The notes beneath the pieces were generated by a model that worked only from the letters and a program-made list of their open reading frames with translations, made no database searches and was not told where the DNA came from. DNA of 64,000 nt from Viridibacillus soli (GTDB taxonomy: Bacteria; Bacillota; Bacilli; Bacillales_A; Planococcaceae), in NCBI RefSeq assembly GCF_016612995.1, contig NZ_JAEOAH010000001.1:310001-374000 (forward strand), read 5' to 3'. The stretch's first letter is position 1. Each line of letters opens with the position of its first letter. Shown here one piece after another: positions 46,904-54,736 of the stretch. The translations under genes were made by a program, and so were the position numbers.

Positions 46904-47365
46904 GTGGATTTAAAATTGAACGCTGAAGTATATAGAATTGGGCTTAATATAGGACTTTTCAGCATTTCAGACATTGTAAAATGGGCAGATAAAGTAATCG
47001 ATAAACTTAATGTTCCACCTTATGAATTTATTGAATTAGCTATGTCGTCTAAAGAGACACCTGCTGAAGTAAATCTAAAGTTAATGGAGATTGAAGGAGA
47101 TGTTGATAAAGATTTATCTATACATATTGTACTTGGCTTAATGAATCAATATTTAACATCACCAAAGGACTTATTAAATGCCATTAAAATATTAGACAAA
47201 CTAATCGAATATCTCCCCGATGTAGGTAGTTATGATTGGATTGAAATGGAACTACATTCTTTTTCCGATGCTTTAGGAATTCATATTGAAACAAATACAG
47301 AAATTTATAATAGAATGCGTAAATTTCTTGCAAACTTTACTCCATATTTAAAATTTTATTTTTAG
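46904..47365 (+). CDS. Hypothetical helical protein, possibly immunity-like
   Basis: 153 aa with a GTG start, preceded by GGGGGA at 7 nt. The protein is soluble, acidic and mostly helical (WADKVIDKLNVPPYEFIELAM, KDLLNAIKILDKLIEYL). There are no Cys and no membrane segments. Small acidic helical proteins without partners are common among polymorphic-toxin immunity genes of Bacillales, but no toxin gene is adjacent, so this is only a suggestion. I do not recognise a domain. It is flanked by repeat-family-2 copies and has its own terminator. Confidence 0.6.
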   Translation: MDLKLNAEVYRIGLNIGLFSISDIVKWADKVIDKLNVPPYEFIELAMSSKETPAEVNLKLMEIEGDVDKDLSIHIVLGLMNQYLTSPKDLLNAIKILDKLIEYLPDVGSYDWIEMELHSFSDALGIHIETNTEIYNRMRKFLANFTPYLKFYF

Positions 47366-47370
47366 TCAAA

Positions 47371-47417
47371 AAAATCAGTAGCTTCTATTCTAATAGAAGT
47401 ACTGATTTTCCTTTTTC
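47371..47417 (+). terminator. Terminator of the 46.9-kb gene
   Basis: AAAATCAGTA with TACTGATTTT and CTTCTATT with AATAGAAG form a stem of about 18 bp with one bulge. A T-rich tract follows. Confidence 0.85.
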
Positions 47418-47420
47418 TCA

Positions 47421-47452
47421 CTTACTTATGATACGGTTCTCCGTGACTGATC
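47421..47452 (+). repeat. Repeat family 2 (ACGGT-ACCGT hairpin), copy 2
   Basis: CTTACTTATGATACGGTTCT followed by CCGTGACTGAT. It is followed, as at copy 3, by an AT-rich stretch ending in T-rich sequence and TTCTTC. Confidence 0.45.
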
Positions 47453-47588
47453 TAAATGAGTTTTTTTATTCTTCATTAATACTTACAATACAATCAAATT
47501 GTATTCCTTGCATATCCCTTATAACAAGTTGTTGGATTGACTCTCCCAATATAAGATAAATACGCCCAATTTTGGACTGTCACATCCT

Positions 47589-48263
47589 CTATTTTCGTAC
47601 TTCTGGTGCAGGGTAGTCAAAGCCTTTCGTATCCACTTCGACCTTTTTCATTTGCTGATTTTCTAACGGTTTATCTGCACGATCTCGTTCAGCGGCAACG
47701 ATAGCACCTACTGTTTCCATGCCCTCTATTACTTTCCCAAAAGCAGCATATTCTCCGTCAAGATGTAGAGCTTCTTCTACCATAATAAAAAATTGCGATC
47801 CCGCAGAGTTTGGATCATTCGTTCGTGCCATTGAAATGACACCTCGTTCATGTTTCAGATTATTTTCAAAACCATTTTTAGAAAATTCACCTTCAATAGA
47901 ATATCCTGGTCCACCTGATCCATTTCCTGAGGAATCTCCTCCTTGGATCATAAAATCAGGGATAACCCGATGAAAAATAAGACCATCATAATAACCTTCT
48001 TCAACTAAGGAAATAAAATTAGCTACCGTATTTGGAGCTGTAGAAGGCTCTAGTTCAATAACGATTTTTTCATTATTGTTCATAGTAATCGTCACAATTG
48101 GATTTTCTTTCACAGCTGATGAATAATCCGTTTTTTCGTCCGATTCCTTTACCGTCTTCTCCTCTGATTGTCCACTTTCTGTTGATGTTCCACATCCCGT
48201 CAAAATAAAAGCTACCGCCATCAGGCTAAAGACAAAAGAAAATACTTTATATCGCTCAACCAT
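47589..48263 (-). CDS. Peptidyl-prolyl cis-trans isomerase, cyclophilin lipoprotein
   Basis: 224 aa from the ATG at 48263; an in-frame TTG at 48275 abuts the GAGGAG site. The lipoprotein signal ends at the lipobox LTGC, followed by a Ser/Glu/Lys-rich linker of about 30 residues. The cyclophilin domain has the catalytic Arg in FHRVIPDFMIQGGD and the core GSQFFIMVEEALHLDGEYAAFGK. It probably helps fold exported proteins at the outer face of the membrane. In most Bacillus the cyclophilin PpiB is cytosolic, so the lipid-anchored form is noteworthy. Stands alone among accessory genes. Confidence 0.88.
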   Translation of the reverse strand: MVERYKVFSFVFSLMAVAFILTGCGTSTESGQSEEKTVKESDEKTDYSSAVKENPIVTITMNNNEKIVIELEPSTAPNTVANFISLVEEGYYDGLIFHRVIPDFMIQGGDSSGNGSGGPGYSIEGEFSKNGFENNLKHERGVISMARTNDPNSAGSQFFIMVEEALHLDGEYAAFGKVIEGMETVGAIVAAERDRADKPLENQQMKKVEVDTKGFDYPAPEVRK

Positions 48264-48390
48264 ATTCTTTTTCAACTCCTCTATATAATCAGTTTATTAA
48301 TTATATAACTATAAGATAATTCACGACAACTCATTAAAATGTGCATTGTATGAAAACTTTATATTCCTAATTCAGAAAAACCGCACCTAC

Positions 48391-48415
48391 TTTTGATACG
48401 GTTCACAGAAACTAA
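48391..48415 (+). repeat. Repeat family 2 (ACGGT hairpin), copy 3
   Basis: TTTTGATACGGTTCACAGAA, followed by an ACTAATATTAAACTG stretch like that of copy 2. The right arm is lost (AGAA instead of CGTGA). Confidence 0.4.
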
Positions 48416-48482
48416 TATTAAACTGTATTACTTCTTTTTCTTCGTCCACCTATCTCAATTGTTAAATGATAAAACAAACACC

Positions 48483-48515
48483 TTATTAAACTAAACTGAC
48501 CTTTGTCTAAATAAG
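48483..48515 (+). repeat. TTCAACTAA repeat family, degenerate copy at the left border
   Basis: TTATTAAACTAAACTGACC then TTTGTCTAAATAAG. It is the most leftward recognisable member of the family described at 60264. Most of the unit is missing. Confidence 0.45.
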
Positions 48516-48550
48516 AAAAACGCTAAATGATTAAACTATTGTCGAATTTC

Positions 48551-48931
48551 TTATTTAGGAGCTAACTCCACTTTTTCTGTTTTGCCATCCCAATTTAATT
48601 CTACAACTATGATTTCATCCTTCTGAACTTTGGAACCTTTATTTATTTCTTTTCCTTCCTTGAGCCCATCTTTGTTCAACTTTGCATTTGTTTCTCCAAA
48701 ATCTTTCTGTGAAGGAGTGGCGGAAAGATTATAATCAAATGTTTCAGGTGCTGTATCACTACCAATATACACAATTGTATATGATGTATTTTGACTCGAA
48801 GAACCTGTATCTACAGAAGTAAAATTAACTTTCCAGTTTTCACTTTCTCCTTGAAAGTTTAAAGTCTCCCCTTCGTTGTTTGAACAAGCAACTAAAAATA
48901 GTAGTGTAAGCATCATAATTATTTTTTTCAT
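48551..48931 (-). CDS. Small lipoprotein of unknown function
   Basis: 126 aa. A lipoprotein signal ends with the lipobox LVAC at residues 13-16. The mature part is a small beta-rich domain (WKVNFTSVDTGSSSQNTSYT, IIVVELNWDGKTEKVEL). Similar small lipoproteins are frequent in Bacillus, but I cannot name a family. ATG at 48931 follows GGAGTGA. No operon partner. Confidence 0.75.
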   Translation of the reverse strand: MKKIIMMLTLLFLVACSNNEGETLNFQGESENWKVNFTSVDTGSSSQNTSYTIVYIGSDTAPETFDYNLSATPSQKDFGETNAKLNKDGLKEGKEINKGSKVQKDEIIVVELNWDGKTEKVELAPK

Positions 48932-49021
48932 AAAATCACTCCATACCCAATATTTTACATATGTTAGATACGTGAGAACTTACTAATAGTTTCATCTTCC
49001 TCAGAATTAGCCCTTATTGAA

Positions 49022-49350
49022 CTAGTCGAGTAGAAGGGAACCTCTCTCCCCTTGAATTGGCTCTAGCCCATCGTTACAACGGATACGGATTGATTGACAA
49101 TTCATATAATCCGACGAATCCATCACTTGAAAATGAACATGTGGCTCAGATGAGTTTCCAGAGTTTCTACATAATCCGATGATTTGATCTTTCTTTACAG
49201 CATCTCCCTCATTTACCATAATGAAATGTTCTTTAAAATGGGCAAGTAAACTATACTCCTTGTTTGAATGCTCTAAAATTACATAATCTCCTGCTTACTG
49301 TGATTCATTCATCTCACCGGGAATGTTATCAATAATATTATTAACTCCAC
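49022..49350 (-). pseudogene. Broken M23 (LytM-type) peptidase
   Basis: The C-terminal half reads GDYVILEHSNKEYSLLAHF, then GDAVKKDQIIGLCRNSGNSS and EPHVHFQVMDSSD, with the second and third zinc-site His motifs (AHF, HVHF) of M23 peptidases. Upstream in the same frame, GVNNIDNIPGEMNESQ is followed by a TAA at 49295-49297. The N-terminal part with the first zinc ligand (HxxxD) is absent. A reading frame from 49219 has no site. Pseudogene of a cell-wall or lipoprotein-type peptidase. Confidence 0.75.
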
Positions 49351-49534
49351 TTTCGCACCAAATAAATTAGCGTTGTAAGTTACCCTGCCTTGCTTTATCC
49401 ATAGTTTAATATGTCCCTTGACAGTTTCAGAAAATAAGAAAGTCGATTGAAAATCAACTACAACAGTGGATCAACGGCCTACCCAGTTATATCAAGGCTT
49501 ATTTATCGATTTCACTATGCGAAAGTTGAGTGAA

Positions 49535-51316
49535 TTAGTAATTTATTTTACTTCCCGTATGTGGATCATACTGATAGTACATAGAATGTGTTTTCGCCAC
49601 TTCCTTTAGGATGAGTTTGTCTCCCTTCCAGAATACAGAATGGACGTTGGTAAAGTCTGTTTGCTTTCCTTTTTCTAAATCAAAGATGAACATCTTCGAA
49701 TCAAAAGCGTCTGTAGAATAGTCTGCGGTTAAAAAGCGTCCAGTAGCATCCAGTGCAACTTTCTCCATAATGCCTCCTTCAAGTGTAACTAACAAGTTGA
49801 AGGCTTTTGTTTCACGATTAAAAGAAAGTAAGGTAAACCTACTCTTTTCATCCATTCCCTGCAAACTAAAAATAACGGTTTTTTCATCATGTGTACGGAG
49901 CAAGGAACTGAAACGAATATTTTCAGTTTGATTAAAAGATTGAGGAATGTCTTGTAAAGAAAAAAGTGCCTCCCCCTTGCCATCCTTCACCAATTCAACT
50001 TCGTTCTGTTCATTTGCCAAAAGTTCTGTGGTAGATAGCTCTTTCACTGTTTCAATTACATATCGCTCATTTTTCTTCATAAGAGTAAGGTCATACGTGG
50101 ACACTTTGTAATAAGCAAGAGATGTGTCTGTCCAATAGACTTCAGCTTTTACTGAAGTAGACTGTTCATTTTTTGTCGTTTCCAGTATTTGAAAACCAAT
50201 TTGTTTAGGATTCGAATACGTTAAAAATTCCGGAGGGTCTTTTAGTAAGCTTTTTGCAAAGTCATCATCTCGCACCATCAAAGCTTGTAAATAACTTTTC
50301 ACCGTTTCAATCTCCGTACTCGATTGTTCACTCAATTCGATTTTCATAATTTTAGCAGGTCCGTTTTCACCATCGTTTCTCTTTTTCATAACATACAATG
50401 TACGTTCATCATTACCCCAAATGGGAAGATGATAACGATACATCCCTTCACCCGAAGGCTCATAGCGTGGAGGCGGATTTGTCGTGACCTTGTTTTTTGT
50501 CTCCAAATCCATATCCGAAATCCATACATCTTCAAACCCAGAACGCTCTTTCACATACGAAATGTAATTGCCATCGTTTGTAACAGATGGGTTCTTACCA
50601 CGATCCACAATGGTTTCTTTGCCACTCTTTACGTTGTAAATAATAATTTCTCCATGGCGCTCGAAGACAAGTTTTTGTTCCTTCTCCACAAAAGAGGCCA
50701 TTTCTCCACTTACAATGATGGTCTCTTCCTTTGTTTGCACATTCACTTCTACAATTTGTTTTTCCTTATCCGTTACTTTTGTTAAATAGATATGGTTCTG
50801 ATCCTTCCATTCTGGATAAATATAACTAGAATCTGAAGTTCCATCTAGCACTTTTTCCGACTTCGTAGTTTTCACATCAAACAAAAACACATCTCCATTA
50901 TACGTAAAAAGTAGCTTCTCCCCCTTAGACGAACGGCTAAAACTATCCGCAGCATCATTTAAAACTTTTTTCAATTCATTCCCATAAACAAAAATACCTC
51001 TGCCCTCTAATGAGAGATACAAACGTCCATCATGATACGTATAGGCTGTTATCTCCCCGCTCCCAATATCGAGAAACGAAATTGCATTCGCAATCTTTAA
51101 CGAACTTGCCTTCACGTGTTGTGGCACTTGTTCATTCGACAATAAAAAAGCTAAAAACATGCTAGCTGCCGCAAGTAAAGGAATCCAAGCATTCTTCCAT
51201 TTCCTCGTCCTACTTTTCTTCACAAATGTTTTACGCAATTGTTTTTTTAAATCAGTGTCAACTGCAATCTCATTTCTTAACTCGTAAAGTGTCTTCTTTA
51301 TTTTTTCGTTCTCCAT
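49535..51316 (-). CDS. Membrane anti-sigma factor with C-terminal beta-propeller-like sensor
   Basis: 593 aa from the ATG at 51316, which overlaps the sigma gene stop as TGATG. About 48 cytosolic residues (basic end RKTFVKKSRTRKWKNAW) precede one transmembrane helix (IPLLAAASMFLAFLL). The large extracytoplasmic part has repeating TolB/WD-like strands (GRLYLSLEGRGIFVYG, LLFTYNGDVFLFDV, HLPIWGNDERTLYVM) and a later alpha/beta module. With the ECF sigma factor upstream, the natural reading is that it holds the sigma factor inactive until an envelope signal is sensed. The N-terminal segment is not a classical zinc anti-sigma domain. Confidence 0.75.
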   Translation of the reverse strand: MENEKIKKTLYELRNEIAVDTDLKKQLRKTFVKKSRTRKWKNAWIPLLAAASMFLAFLLSNEQVPQHVKASSLKIANAISFLDIGSGEITAYTYHDGRLYLSLEGRGIFVYGNELKKVLNDAADSFSRSSKGEKLLFTYNGDVFLFDVKTTKSEKVLDGTSDSSYIYPEWKDQNHIYLTKVTDKEKQIVEVNVQTKEETIIVSGEMASFVEKEQKLVFERHGEIIIYNVKSGKETIVDRGKNPSVTNDGNYISYVKERSGFEDVWISDMDLETKNKVTTNPPPRYEPSGEGMYRYHLPIWGNDERTLYVMKKRNDGENGPAKIMKIELSEQSSTEIETVKSYLQALMVRDDDFAKSLLKDPPEFLTYSNPKQIGFQILETTKNEQSTSVKAEVYWTDTSLAYYKVSTYDLTLMKKNERYVIETVKELSTTELLANEQNEVELVKDGKGEALFSLQDIPQSFNQTENIRFSSLLRTHDEKTVIFSLQGMDEKSRFTLLSFNRETKAFNLLVTLEGGIMEKVALDATGRFLTADYSTDAFDSKMFIFDLEKGKQTDFTNVHSVFWKGDKLILKEVAKTHSMYYQYDPHTGSKINY

Positions 51317-51813
51317 CATAATCCCCCCAAACACTTCCTCACTAAAACACCTAACTTTTTCGTAATACGATTTGACTTCACACGAAGAGACCCTTCCTCT
51401 TTTTTCAAAATGACCGCCATATCTTTAAATTTCAAATCCGCAAAATACCGTAACTCCGTAATTTCTAAATCTTCGTCTGATAAATGCCCTAAACTTTTCT
51501 GTAAACATTCCTTCTCCGTTGTACCATCAAACGGATCTTCAAATTGAAGTTGACTCAAATACTGTTCGAATTCATCTCCCATTAAGACACTCTTGTTTTT
51601 CCGATAGTAATCAATGACCGTATTCCTCGCGATGGTAAACAGCCAAGCCTTATCATTCGGATGCCCTTCCAACACAGAAAACTTCTCAAACGCCTTCCGA
51701 AACACATCACTAACCAAATCTTCCGTATCCCATTTATTACTCGTCTTCACATACACATACCTATAAATGTCATCAAAATAAGCATCATACAAGTCAACAA
51801 ACTTCACATCCAA
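51316..51813 (-). CDS. ECF-type RNA polymerase sigma factor
   Basis: 165 aa, TTG start at 51813 with GGGGGA 5 nt before. Region 2 is LYDAYFDDIYRYVYVKTSNK, then WDTEDLVSDVFRKAFE and AWLFTIARNTVIDYYRK. Region 4 shows a helix-turn-helix ELRYFADLKFKDMAVILKK and the terminal DNA-contact helix. It is translationally coupled to the membrane anti-sigma gene. An ECF-like promoter in front of it suggests autoregulation. The targets are unknown; the adjacent secreted-protein genes are candidates, but their promoters do not obviously match. Confidence 0.85.
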   Translation of the reverse strand: MDVKFVDLYDAYFDDIYRYVYVKTSNKWDTEDLVSDVFRKAFEKFSVLEGHPNDKAWLFTIARNTVIDYYRKNKSVLMGDEFEQYLSQLQFEDPFDGTTEKECLQKSLGHLSDEDLEITELRYFADLKFKDMAVILKKEEGSLRVKSNRITKKLGVLVRKCLGGL

Positions 51814-51844
51814 CCACTTCCCCCATTTAATCTATCCAGTTTAA

Positions 51845-51872
51845 TAAACGATTCATTTCTTAAAACGTAACA
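51845..51872 (-). promoter_or_regulatory. ECF-type autoregulatory promoter before the sigma gene
   Basis: On the minus strand TGTTAC (51872-51867) and CGTTTA (51850-51845) are separated by 16 bp. This is the spacing and CGT-type -10 of ECF promoters. It is read as autoregulation of the sigma/anti-sigma pair; not proven. Confidence 0.5.
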
Positions 51873-51982
51873 TTCTATTAATAATTTTTTATATCCAAGT
51901 CGGGCTAATTAGCCACAAGACAATAGTGTTTTCTCGCTACATTGTGTTATCTTAGCAAAATCGGTGTAACACGGATCAATAT

Positions 51983-52302
51983 ATGGCCTCGCCGATTATA
52001 GATGAAAGTAAGGGACCTTCTGGTACACTGGTTTATGGATTTGAACCATCTTCTTCACCGAAAGAGGCATACAATGGCTTTATCGATACGCTAAAAATAT
52101 ATGATGCTAATGGTAATATCGAAAAAATCCAGGATTTTTTGAATATGAACAAGAATTAAAATGGGATTAAACAGGAATTTCAGGAGTGATGCTGACTGGC
52201 CAAACGCAAAATTTTAAAGCGTTAGAAAATCAAGATTTTGTTCGTGGAGCATCAGTAGGTGCTACTGCCCAAATTGTCCCTTATATTAAACCAGAAAAAT
52301 AA
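51983..52302 (+). pseudogene. Frameshifted gene remnant of unknown family
   Basis: The first part reads MASPIIDESKGPSGTLVYGF and GFIDTLKIYDANGNIEKIQD. It then leaves frame at a run of six T (about 52134-52139). The other frame continues FFEYEQELKWD, a TAA, then TGISGVMLTGQTQNFKALEN and FVRGASVGATAQIVPYIKPE before the final stop. Thus at least one indel and one nonsense change separate two parts of one protein. No start signal is evident. I do not recognise the domain. Confidence 0.55.
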
Positions 52303-52420
52303 CTAGTAGTTATTAGAATTACATTTGGTCTCTCTTTACAGTAAGTGGATGGTATCTATAGACCATAACAATTAAAATTCCCTACTTTGCAGTTAGTTTA
52401 TAAAAGTAAATGTATTAAGG

Positions 52421-52488
52421 AAAAAGAGGCAGTACCCAAAATAGGTACTGTCTCTTTTTTAAGTGCTTATTCAACTAAACTCCCTCTA
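52421..52488. repeat. Terminator hairpin plus fragment of the TTCAACTAA repeat
   Basis: AAAAAGAGGCAGTACC (52421-52436) pairs with GGTACTGTCTCTTTTT (52444-52459) with one G-T pair. It is followed by TTATTCAACTAAACT (52468-52482). The same arrangement, with nearly identical hairpin arms, occurs at 54507-54617, so this is one duplicated unit. Confidence 0.7.
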
Positions 52489-52489
52489 T

Positions 52490-52813
52490 AAACATTGATG
52501 TATCAACGGTTTACAACACTTCGTGATGTATAAAAAATATTTTTTCGCTCCTCCTACAAACAGGGTATTGAATTTATGGTTTTTATTAACAAATCAAGTG
52601 TAAGCTTCGCTAAAACTAATGGAAATCATTAGCTTTTTTTATCCACTACGTGATGCACAATGGATCTCTGCGATGCTTATGACGTACCCTCCCATGTCTC
52701 TTAGCGTCAGTACGCTTACATTTCTTCGTTCGGTCTAGTCATAAGGTAGAAGCCTGCTAAGCTGACCCGGTCAATATATTCCGGTAAAACCTTATTCACT
52801 TTTTGTATTTATA
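52490..52813. other. Intergenic region with a GC-richer patch
   Basis: Positions 52645-52795 are more GC-rich than the flanks. They contain short reading frames such as LPEYIDRVSLAGFYLMTRPN (minus) that end quickly. It looks like a decayed foreign fragment. No RNA gene, no terminator and no attachment site can be supported. Confidence 0.4.
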
Positions 52814-53202
52814 ATGTATGAATATGATGATGATTGGGATGAATCAAACTTCAACTACTTTGAGTATTTTTCTACTGTTTTCGGAATGAAAATGAACGAT
52901 ATTGGTTTATTTCTATGTATCGAGGATTCAGGAGTACAATCAGAATTTGGCATGCACTATTTTGATAAGTATAAGGACAAAAAAACCTTCAGCCTATCCA
53001 ATTAAAGGAGATATATGCAAAAATCAATTACAAGCAACTTTTAGCCATTTCCTCTCCCCGGTATATGACTATTGAAATAGATAATGAACGAGTAGTTCAG
53101 ATTATTCAACCTTCTGGAGAGGTTTTCAAAAGTTGGTCACAGGAACAATATGCACGTGGTTTAGCATATATCTGGAGTACGTATCCAAATCATAGGTTTT
53201 GA
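52814..53202 (+). pseudogene. Small gene with an A7 frameshift
   Basis: An open frame from ATG 52814 (MYEYDDDWDESNFNYFEYFS) leaves frame at a run of seven A (52979-52985). After it the +1 frame continues without interruption as KNLQPIQLKEIYAKINYKQL and TIEIDNERVVQIIQPSGEVF, to a stop at 53202. Repaired, the protein would be about 130 aa. It resembles small soluble proteins of immunity type, but I do not name it. The start lacks a good ribosome-binding site. Confidence 0.5.
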
Positions 53203-53366
53203 AAATATTTATCTTACACCTAATAAGGTGATGAGTTACTTAAATAATGAAGATGGTTCCTTTAAGCAACTCCCAAAGCATATTTTAAAAAAATTAGATA
53301 GAAACAGAATTTGTTGTCAACTTATTTTCACTTTATATTCATCATCGTTTCACTTCAGACTCACAT

Positions 53367-53395
53367 AAAAAGAGTGTAGAAAAACTACACTCTTT
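53367..53395 (-). terminator. Terminator after the 53.4-kb gene
   Basis: AAAGAGTGTAG and CTACACTCTTT form an 11-bp stem with a 5-nt loop. The T run on the minus strand indicates transcription from the right. Confidence 0.8.
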
Positions 53396-53417
53396 AAAAA
53401 TATGTATTCTAATGTAT

Positions 53418-53660
53418 TTAGGCCGAAGCCCCTGGATGCACACCAGACCCACCTATATTCATACCTGCAAATACACTAATTCCAAAAGCCCAGAGTGACT
53501 CAGTAATGATAGAAATAAGATTTTTTGCTGATAATTGCATTTGCATTGCCTCCATATATGGTACGTCTTCAGGTAATAAACTGATATATCGTAAAAAAGA
53601 GATTGTAATAAATACAAATATGAAGGTGCCGAAGAATCGAACTTTCGACCCAGGCCTCAA
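53418..53660 (-). CDS. Hypothetical membrane protein, perhaps truncated
   Basis: 80 aa. Two hydrophobic segments (about residues 10-30, FFGTFIFVFITISFLRY, and 50-68, IITESLWAFGISVFAG) flank a loop containing DVPYMEAMQMQLSAKN. A terminator directly follows, which supports transcription. The apparent TTG start has no clear ribosome-binding site, so the N-terminus may be lost. No family recognised. Confidence 0.4.
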   Translation of the reverse strand: MRPGSKVRFFGTFIFVFITISFLRYISLLPEDVPYMEAMQMQLSAKNLISIITESLWAFGISVFAGMNIGGSGVHPGASA

Positions 53661-53751
53661 TACACTATGGAAACTTTGTATATATCATTATCTCAATTCT
53701 ATTAGAAAAATCTTGAAATATCAAGAATCTTAAAAGCTAGCACTATATAAG

Positions 53752-53799
53752 CTATAATGGTTTCCAATTTGGTCTTTCGCAATCATTTTTATTGGGCCT
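53752..53799 (-). pseudogene. C-terminal gene tail ending NWKPL
   Basis: The frame GRRPNKNDCERPNWKPL stops at 53752. A related tail, EFVRKPNEKDEKDPNWKRLL, ends at 62238. Both are 3' ends of otherwise lost, homologous genes. The repeat copy at 53799 cuts this one. Confidence 0.5.
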
Positions 53800-53884
53800 T
53801 CTTCCACTATACTGACCGTTAGTTGAAGAAGAAAAGAGCTGTCTGAACAGCTGCTCTACGACCTTGTACGAAAGCACCCGTTAG
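53799..53884 (-). repeat. TTCAACTAA repeat family, full copy A
   Basis: On the plus strand, CTTCCACTATACTGACCG and TTAGTTGAAGAAGAAAAGAG, then the hairpin AGAGCTGTCTGAACAGCTG and the last arm AAGCACCCGTTAG. Read on the minus strand the central hairpin is followed by a T-rich tract. It sits at the broken 5' end of the NWKPL gene tail. Confidence 0.75.
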
Positions 53885-53971
53885 TCTCCATAGAGCTAAC
53901 ACCCAATGACCGCATGTCCAACATGTTTAATCCAAATTAGTTCACCTCACTCCCTGCACAATATATATATC

Positions 53972-54226
53972 TTAAAAAACCCTCATAACTCCTATTGCTA
54001 ATCGTTTAAAGAATAATACACGGCCATCTATCGTTATTATTTTGTACGGTACGCCGTCGCCATTAACCCATTCGTTATCAGCTATGACAATATTTCAACT
54101 CGCTTTATGGAAAAGAACTAATGTTATCCCTTTCAAAAACTTATTTTCATCAGTAAGCATTTTTCCTAACCGAATCCCATTACCTATTAAAATTAGGTTT
54201 TTAACATAATATCCCTTCAATTATTC
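53972..54226 (-). pseudogene. Decayed gene of unknown family
   Basis: One frame reads LKGYYVKNLILIGNGIRLGK, LTDENKFLKGITLVLFHKAS, then a TGA, then NIVIADNEWVNGDGVPYKII and TIDGRVLFFKRLAIGVMRVF to a final stop. A single nonsense codon therefore interrupts a small protein of about 85 residues. I cannot assign the family. Confidence 0.4.
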
Positions 54227-54364
54227 TCACCCCTTACTGGACAAAATTCTTCTCAAAATACTTAAATTGATAATATATTTTTCAAAAAAAAGTATTTATT
54301 AGACTAATACACCTCCCATTTTTACAACTATACATATTATAGATTGTAGAAAGGAGGGATTTTT

Positions 54365-54472
54365 ATGGGATACTCTGGAGAATTTCGCGAACGCAACAAT
54401 GGTTCAGCATTCGTTCTAATCGTTGTACTATTCATTCTTCTAATTATTGTCGGCGCTAGCTTCATGCATTAA
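54365..54472 (+). CDS. YjcZ-type sporulation protein
   Basis: 35 aa: a short polar N-terminus (MGYSGEFRERNNGSAF) and one transmembrane helix (VLIVVLFILLIIVGASF). The composition and the pattern FVLIVVLFILLIIVGA are typical of YjcZ-family spore proteins, which are usually Gly-rich and 30-50 aa. The ribosome-binding site AAAGGAGGGA precedes the ATG. Too short for standard gene calling. It supports spore formation. Confidence 0.8.
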   Translation: MGYSGEFRERNNGSAFVLIVVLFILLIIVGASFMH

Positions 54473-54506
54473 CAAAAACATCTTTTGCTAGCTATGATAA
54501 TCAATT

Positions 54507-54549
54507 AAAAAGAGACAGTACCCAAAATAAACAGGTACTGTCTCTTTTT
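54507..54549. terminator. Terminator hairpin, second copy of the 52.4-kb hairpin
   Basis: AAAAAGAGACAGTACC (54507-54522) pairs with GGTACTGTCTCTTTTT (54534-54549), with 11 nt between the arms. T runs on both strands. It serves the YjcZ gene on the plus strand. Confidence 0.85.
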
Positions 54550-54559
54550 CTAAGTGCTT

Positions 54560-54617
54560 ATTAAACTAAACTGCCCCGTTAGTTGAATTAATAAAGAGCT
54601 GTATGAACAGCTCTCAG
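54560..54617 (-). repeat. TTCAACTAA repeat family, copy B
   Basis: TTAAACTAAACTGCCCCG, TTAGTTGAA and then AAAGAGCTGTATGAACAGCTC (hairpin GAGCTG/CAGCTC). The third arm is lost. It lies downstream of the alpha/beta hydrolase gene. Confidence 0.75.
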
Positions 54618-54736
54618 GATCACCGATATATTGCAACATTAAAGTTACAAATTCCTCATCTGCTCACCTTAACGAAGTTGGTATTATTCCTCCTCAATTC
54701 TTTTCAAATCCGCCATAAATTTCAACCTTATATTGC

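Noticed and set aside
49410-49440. TTGACA as a -35 promoter element near 49418
   Set aside because: No acceptable -10 hexamer 16-18 bp away on that strand and no gene to drive on the plus strand.
52645-52795. Structured RNA or tRNA-like gene
   Set aside because: No cloverleaf, no T-loop consensus and no CCA. Stems such as CCGG-CCGG are short. I saw no tRNA, rRNA, tmRNA or known riboswitch anywhere in the window.
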